Shown here: positions 60,101 through 64,000 of the stretch, in pieces
How the letters are laid out: each line of letters begins with the position of its first letter
Position numbering within the stretch: the stretch's first letter is position 1
Assembly: GCF_000003815.2 (NCBI RefSeq)
Contig: NC_049985.1
Span: 5,869,713 to 5,933,712 of the forward strand
Direction: 5' to 3'
DNA: 64,000 nucleotides
DNA from: Branchiostoma floridae
Lineage: Eukaryota > Chordata > Leptocardii > Amphioxiformes > Branchiostomatidae
The notes under the pieces: model-generated
Databases searched by the model: none
What the model was told of the DNA's origin: nothing
What the model saw: the letters and a program-made list of their open reading frames with translations, nothing else
Translations under genes and position numbers: made by a program

Positions 60101-61922
60101 AAAATTTAGAACCCTGAGAAACATTATTTTCTGCATTTGAAAGCCAAATTTAGTGAAATAAAGCCAAGCTTTAATTACAAAGTGACAGAAAAGTCCCCTT
60201 CTCTGAATGAAACACAGCATAGGAGCTCACAACACAGCATAGTGGCTCAAATCACAGCTTAGGGGATCCTAATAACAGCAAAGGGGTAGCCCCTATGCTG
60301 AAAAGCTCTGATGAGAACACTGACAGATGCACATTAAGTCTCTGCTGCGACCCGATGATCGGTACTGGTTGGAGACTACAACGTAAGGTATCAGCGCTTC
60401 CATTCCAATTCAATCTACGGCACCACCCGTTTCCCACCCTGCTATTCCCACGGTTGCACTCGAGTGTAAGATTGTGGAGAGATTTTGTGTGTGAACATGA
60501 CAGGGACATGGCAGTGACGGATGAAGAACTTTTATAGAACACACTGCATGCCAAACAATTTTCACACAGTCATACTTTAGGTTTGTAGTGCCATAGTTTA
60601 TCACATTGTCTGTCTCCATACAAAAAGTTTTTGAAGCTGTAAACCGATAAGTTTTGGATCTAAAGGGCTGATGATGGTTTTGACTGATGATTTAGAATTA
60701 TGTTACAGTGCACATAGGATGTTAACGATTTTCACACATACTTTGTAGTGATAGTTTTTCACATCTGTCTCCATATAAAAAGTTTTTGAAACTGTAAACC
60801 TGTAAGTTTTTGATCTAAGGGCTGAGAAAATGATCACAGTGACAGATACATCAGTAGCCATAGTTTGTTACGCTTTATGTCTCCAATTTAAAATAAAAAG
60901 TTTCTTAAATCCATAAAACTGTAAGTTGTGGATCTTAGGGACTGAGGAAAAGATGGCAGTGACTGATCATGATGTATTACTTTACAGTTCAAATTGGATG
61001 CTCAATGATTTTCACACATACTTTGGGGTTTGTAGTGATACTTAGTAGATCTTCTGTCTCAATGCAAAAAGTTATTTTTGAAACTGTAATCCTGTAAGTT
61101 TTGGATTGATAGAATTAGGACATTGTTGTAAGAGGATAAAAATTGGTACAATTGGAGAGAATAATGTTTGTGCTTTTAGCAATGAATTTCTACAAACTAA
61201 CATATTACCATTAAGTTCTATGTAGTATATCATGTGATCAACACCATGAGTGTGAACAGTTGACTTGGGGTTGTCCACTACTATTTGCCAGGTTGAATCT
61301 AATTAAAAGCTATGTGTACCCTATACCAAAGGATGTAAATGTCTGACTGTGAGGTGTAGGATCGAACAGGATCTTTTCCCCCTCCATCAACGAAAATAGG
61401 TGATAATATTACTGTAACATTCTAACACATACCTCAACGTGGGACGGGGCACTTAAGCTGAGTGATCGCTGTTTCCACATGTCCACACACTGGAAAGGGA
61501 CAGAAAAAATAGACTGTAAAACCCGAACAGAACATCTAAAAGCACAGAAAGGAGAAAGTCACACTTGAGTTTCTGCATGCTTCCACAGTCTATTTTCAAT
61601 TCAAAATGAACAAGTCATGCAATAACACCGAATCGGATGTAATCATGATTTTGAAATTACTGAAAGAGTAGTATGGCAACACACAACAAACACTTCAGAA
61701 TCTGATACAGTTAGACTAAGTGTAATACATGTACATGCAACATCAACACAGCACAGAGACCAAATGGATACTGGTTATGTGTGTTAGAAAGGATCAAACA
61801 AAATGGGACAAAATGTTTCACTTAGTATGAGGAGACTGGTGTGAGATGACATTGACCCCATATCAGTAGCAAACTAAATCTAGTTACCAAATCTTGTCTC
61901 ATTTTGGTTAATCAATCGATCG

Positions 61923-61974
<52 letters not shown>

Positions 61975-63597
61975 TCCAGTTGTGTGTGGACAGTTCTCTG
62001 CAGAAAGTTCTACTTTCACTGCAAGAAGTCTCACCATAGAAAATACTAATTATTGGAATTTGGTGCCAAATATGGTATGTAGTATTCACCTAAGTATCCT
62101 TATGAAGTCTCACGGGTATGTTTTTCGAGAATACTCACCATCCCACACCAATCTTTGTCAATGAATGAAAGGAGACAACATCTAACATAGAACACATGGG
62201 TGATACCATGCCATACTGGAGGTCCTTACCATAGTAGCCGCAGGGGGGGGGGGGAGAAGAGAACAAAACAAACAAACAAACAAGAGAGAAAGGGAAAACA
62301 AGAGAAAACTTTATATTGAGTCCTTTGTGTTGAATGTTGGGTGGGATAATTTATACACAGATATTGTTAGAGAGCTTACACATATCATAAAGGTTGTGAC
62401 AAAGCAGAGATGTTAACCAGAAAGAAAAATAGTTTTATATCTTTGCAATGATCATATTAAATGGACATATATTAGGTGATGTACAAGAATAAACTTTAAG
62501 GTTAACAGTTAATCTCCAAGCAGACATGGGGGGGGGGGTAAATTGTTACATTATTCTAGCTGCCCTTTTGAAGGAGGTAGTTGACATAGAATAGGACAGC
62601 TAGAAAAATGTTTTAAGAGCCTCCCCTGATATCTGCTTGGACTTTTAGTATGTCAGGTTCATCATAAGTGTACAACAATAAAAAATAGCTGACCCTGAAA
62701 CAAAAGTTGTGTATTGAAAAATAAAGAATCACACACTATTTGCATTGGCATAGCGAGGAAAAGAAAAATCATAGAATAGTGCAGACTATAAGAGTGCATA
62801 CAGTTCAAGCAGTGCCATACAAGAGCCAAGTTTGACCAAATTTGGAGAGAACGTAGACAGAAGTTTTAAGTCTTAACCTTTTCCCAATAGGCTGAGTGTG
62901 TTAACAAGATGAATGTAATACAAGACTGGTATTTTCTGATAAGACTTGCCTTTCTGAAAGCATGCAGAAACAGTGCAGTCCAAAGTGAAATACAGAAAAG
63001 AAGCTAGAAACTCATGGCAACATAAAGAAAACATCATGCAAGCATATTAAGGAAATACTCCATAAAAGGATTCATGCTTCAAGACAATGCTTCATGTAGT
63101 ACCGTATTTTCTTGAATAAAGGACACACTTTTTCAACTTTTGAAAATTGAAAAAGGCTACAAGTTGCTGCCAAATTCTGGGTGTATTCATTGTTCAGGTC
63201 TGTTCAAAATTGGCAGAGGAGGGGTGCATACTTTATTTGAGTTTTATTTTACCTTACAGTCTCATAGATCTGTCTAGGACTTTAGGACTTGTCCCAAATC
63301 AGGGGTGCGTATTTTAATAGGGGTGAGTACTTTCAAGAAAATATGGTAGTCTACAACACTTTTTTTAACATATCCGTCTTCTTTGCATACATGCCGTTGA
63401 TTGTTTTTGCATTCTCTGGCATTCATGGCCTCTCGCATGCACTTACAGCTTTCCCTACTTTTAAATCCACAGGAGGGTGTGGTCTTTTCTCCTTCCTCTT
63501 CTGCAGGAAGTCATGGAGGAACAGATGAGGCGGCGCCGGAACCGTCGTCATCTCCCGCCGACGGTTCGCTGATGTCTGGCTGAATCTTTTGGCACAT
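36152..63597 (-). CDS. SUPT20H: SPT20 homologue, SAGA subunit (5' end outside window)
   Basis: Eighteen coding exons, in transcript order: 63447-63597, 61433-61489, 59579-59635, 58036-58205, 51301-51333, 46796-47000, 46295-46345, 45533-45683, 44730-44900, 43360-43521, 42692-42882, 42188-42368, 41641-41721, 41160-41272, 38475-38648, 37389-37532, 36781-36888, 36152-36334. All phases agree; 793 residues are visible, with stop TAG. Recognised by HDFLQKRKEKR, NCVDMWK-like CVDMWKQRS, VENYASVMERPKS, FYQGELY, LGSKVNAQRYIQQYKDL, KRPPPIKLSLSLN, GLKNAPQGLRPG and the tail SKSKSRKRTTPTPPK, in the order of vertebrate SUPT20H. SPT20 is a scaffold of the SAGA histone acetyltransferase complex in the nucleus. 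Middle exons are Thr/Pro/Gly-rich; exons 15-18 are Gln-rich. A 33-nt micro-exon (51301-51333) sits between introns of 4.3 and 6.7 kb. The N-terminal part lies beyond 64000. Confidence 0.93.
37070..37225. repeat. Dispersed repeat related to 8220-8310
   Basis: Shares 'tttttgaggcc/tatag', 'gttgttatc', 'tgttggaaggtggagcccatc' and a closing 'ctatgggat' that inverts the opening 'atcccatagca'-like words. Intronic in SUPT20H. Confidence 0.5.
37565..37983. mobile_element. hAT-type MITE with 8-bp target duplication
   Basis: 18-bp terminal inverted repeats: TAGTGGTGCGTACCTAAA on the left and the complement of CAGTGGTGCGTACCTAAA on the right. CGCACGTG flanks both ends (37557-37564 and 37984-37991), the 8-bp target duplication expected of hAT elements. 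The inside holds repeated 'aagtccggactt' and 'aggtcc' words in both orientations. 419 bp, no transposase, in the SUPT20H intron between the exons at 37389-37532 and 38475-38648. Confidence 0.9.
38055..38457. mobile_element. Dispersed hAT-like element with 'tgcaggta' words, copy 1
   Basis: Matches 49207-49865 over its length ('ggttagtgcag', 'aaaattggagct', 'tgggttttatacataaatgtc', 'ggattgttattagctgcattgactgttacc', in parts) and ends at 'gtatttcgagccctg', the inverse of the other copy's left end 'agggctcgaaatac'. It ends 17 bp from the exon at 38475. Confidence 0.75.
38649..41159. other. SUPT20H intron, dispersed repeats
   Basis: No nested gene. Words 'cagtcaaaactg', 'aagaccac..gggg' and 'ccaataaaat' recur at 38700-39265 and match 31500-31715. 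A foldback is at 40177-40350. Bases about 40719-40738 and 40889-40908 carry inverted 'gtccctatttgcat' words. Confidence 0.5.
40177..40350. mobile_element. Foldback of the CAAGCAGA-end family, copy 1
   Basis: The outer arms TAATCTCTAAGCAGATCC and GGACCTGCTTGGAGATTA are inverted copies. The inside is also palindromic ('agctagcaaaggag' with 'ctcctttgttagct', 'gtgcattggcta' with 'tagccaatgcac'). Related ends occur at 51674-51825 and 62509-62648. Confidence 0.75.
42065..42165. repeat. Dispersed short repeat, copy 2 of 3
   Basis: 'ggttatactggctacacagatac' is followed by 'gtgttatgtcaaagggcagttatactggcc', so the family word is present twice in tandem here. Intronic in SUPT20H, directly before the exon at 42188. 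Confidence 0.55.
47883..48092. mobile_element. MITE with TACTGTAAATGCA ends
   Basis: 'tactgtaaatgcattta' at the left and 'tgcatttacagta' at the right are inverted, with inner inverted words 'aattcgtgg' and 'accgcgaat'. No coding content. Confidence 0.75.
49153..49912. repeat. Element with 158-bp tandem amplification and direct flanks
   Basis: A dispersed element (left end 'agggctcgaaatac' at 49213) whose right half has been amplified: 'gtatagaagaaaaaatagc' starts at 49401, 49559 and 49717, an exact 158-bp period. The first two units are almost identical and the third has diverged and ends in 'tatttccagccctg'. The whole is flanked by a direct repeat of about 46 bp ('tgtcagcggggctttcctga' and on) at 49154-49197 and 49867-49912. 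Confidence 0.85.
50981..51216. mobile_element. MITE with AAGGTGGTATCTCA ends
   Basis: AAGGTGGTATCTCA at 50981 is inverted as TGAGATACCACCTT ending at 51216. Further pairing of 'agtgcgacactgcagggttcg' in parts with 'cgaaccctgctgtgccgcac' continues inward. One end of a related copy is at about 6730-6762. It lies 85 bp from the SUPT20H micro-exon. Confidence 0.8.
51674..51825. mobile_element. Foldback of the CAAGCAGA-end family, copy 2
   Basis: TACTCTCCAAGCAGA at the left is the inverse of TCTGCTTGGAGAGTA at the right, with 'ttttgtaccatttt' inverted as 'aaaatggtacaaaa' inside. Confidence 0.8.
55480..55555. repeat. Dispersed short repeat, copy 3 of 3
   Basis: 'gtatctatatagccggtataacc' then 'gccctttggcgtaacacacc' is the inverse orientation of the copy at 27723-27780. 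Confidence 0.55.
57396..57690. repeat. SINE-like dispersed repeat, copy B
   Basis: Counterpart of 12385-12650; see that entry for shared words. Intronic in SUPT20H. Confidence 0.6.
57897..57958. repeat. (ATTC)n microsatellite
   Basis: Tetranucleotide 'attc' units with point changes, 78 bp from the SUPT20H exon at 58036-58205. Confidence 0.9.
58206..59578. other. SUPT20H intron with CCAAT-rich tandem repeat
   Basis: Two about 101-bp units start at 58755 and 58856 with CCAGCCAATCAGG, and each holds the inverse word 'gattggctg' twice. A lone 'ttctccaagcagaca' (about 58275) is an end of the foldback family listed at 40177. No gene. Confidence 0.6.
59986..60322. mobile_element. Non-autonomous hAT-like MITE, copy 2
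   Basis: Left end CAGTGTTCTCACCAGGATTT; right end is the inverse, TGATGAGAACACTG, ending at 60322. Internal 20-bp repeats of 'cacagcataggagctcaca' type at about 60218-60290 close on 'cccctatgctg'. Same plan as 4681-5044 and better preserved. No target-site duplication that I can call. Confidence 0.8.
60545..61110. repeat. Degenerate tandem array, about four units
   Basis: 'attttcacacatactttgg.gtttgtagtg', 'ctgtctcca', 'aaaaagtttttgaaactgtaa' and 'gtaagttttggatct' recur in this order. Unit length varies from about 120 to 190 bp. No reading frame is shared. Confidence 0.75.
61907..61975. repeat. (AATC)n microsatellite
   Basis: Near-perfect 'aatc' tetranucleotides over about 65 bp. Confidence 0.95.
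62509..62648. mobile_element. Foldback of the CAAGCAGA-end family, copy 3
   Basis: 'ttaatctccaagcagacat' at the left and 'atctgcttgga' at the right are inverted; a G run lies next to the left arm. Less well preserved than the copies at 40177 and 51674. Confidence 0.55.
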
Positions 63598-64000
63598 CTG
63601 TGTAGTTATGGAAGACAGAAAGACAGAAGAAATTAAATGATTGACTGGACAATTATCATACAATCTCTTAGTCTTACAGCTGTCAAATTATTGATGCCAT
63701 TTTCTACAATCCTTTGGCACATCTGCGTAGTTATGGAATAGAAAAGAAGACAAAAGAAATTAAATGATTGACTACAATTATCATACAATCTTTTAGTCTT
63801 ACAGCTGTTAAATTATTGCTGCCATTTTCTACAATCCTTTGGCACATCTGTTAGTTATGGAATTTCAAGACAAAAAGACAGCAGAAATTAATTGTAAGAT
63901 TTATCATAAAATTGCTAGTCTTACAACTGTTCAATCATTACATTCAAGATCTGGTCTGGCTGAATCTTTTGGGCCATCTGTGGACTTATGGAAGACAAAA
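63578..64000. repeat. About 125-bp tandem array carrying SUPT20H acceptor copies
   Basis: Units begin at about 63578, 63711, 63836 and 63964 with '(c)ttttgg(c)acatctg' followed by 'gtagttatgga' and 'agacagaagaaatta'. The first unit overlaps the 5' edge of the SUPT20H exon 63447-63597, so each unit contains a copy of its splice acceptor on the minus strand. The array runs off the window. Confidence 0.88.

Larger units (their letters stand above)
59636..61432. other. SUPT20H intron, MITE and tandem repeat
   Basis: Contains the MITE copy at 59986-60322 and the degenerate tandem array at 60545-61110. No nested gene is seen. Confidence 0.6.
61490..63446. other. SUPT20H intron, simple repeats
   Basis: Contains an (AATC)n tract (61907-61975), a 12-plus G run (about 62243-62254), a second G run (about 62529-62538) and a foldback (62509-62648). 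No nested gene is seen. Confidence 0.55.

Noticed and set aside
63447-63600. The frame reading M-C-Q-K-I-Q-P across the last exon
   Set aside because: It stops inside the exon; the frame giving HDFLQKRKEKR matches SPT20 and keeps phase with the next exon.

Overview
The window is animal nuclear DNA: AT-rich, intron-rich and full of short foldback transposons and minisatellites, with GT-AG introns and TOP-type and YY1-type promoter signals. A lancelet (Branchiostoma) or similar invertebrate deuterostome is my best guess. The reasons are TRIM genes in tandem, a Renilla-luciferase/haloalkane-dehalogenase-like gene and dense MITE families. The species is inference and no single base proves it. Gene models were built by hand from splice sites and reading phase, and every model closes without a frame break.

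Layout. 1-9740: no convincing gene; tandem repeats, a MITE, a perfect hairpin and a (TG)n tract. 9741-17451 (minus): a complete 10-exon gene for a 650-residue RRM protein of unknown name, with a 914-bp transposon in one intron. 18300-26409 (plus): two tandem TRIM genes from one segmental duplication. The first (18916-21904) ends in a low-complexity tail. The second (23807-26409) splices in phase into a second RING plus a Deltex C-terminal (DTC) domain, giving one predicted TRIM-Deltex ubiquitin ligase. 27120-32640 (minus): a Renilla-luciferase-like alpha/beta-hydrolase gene whose last two exons exist twice in series. 32641-34623 (plus): UBA52 (ubiquitin-L40 fusion), divergent from the hydrolase across a short GC-rich promoter. 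36152-63597 and beyond (minus): the 3' 18 coding exons of SUPT20H (SPT20, SAGA complex), with large introns full of repeats; its 5' exons lie past the right edge.

How the genes relate. The neighbours are not an operon and mostly do unrelated jobs: RNA binding, ubiquitin ligation, hydrolase/luciferase-like chemistry, ubiquitin-ribosomal protein supply and SAGA transcription co-activation. The main novelty is exon-level innovation: the TRIM-DTC fusion, with apparent replacement of the Deltex catalytic glutamate, and the doubled 3' cassette of the luciferase-like gene, where both cassettes keep the active-site residues and the same splice phase.
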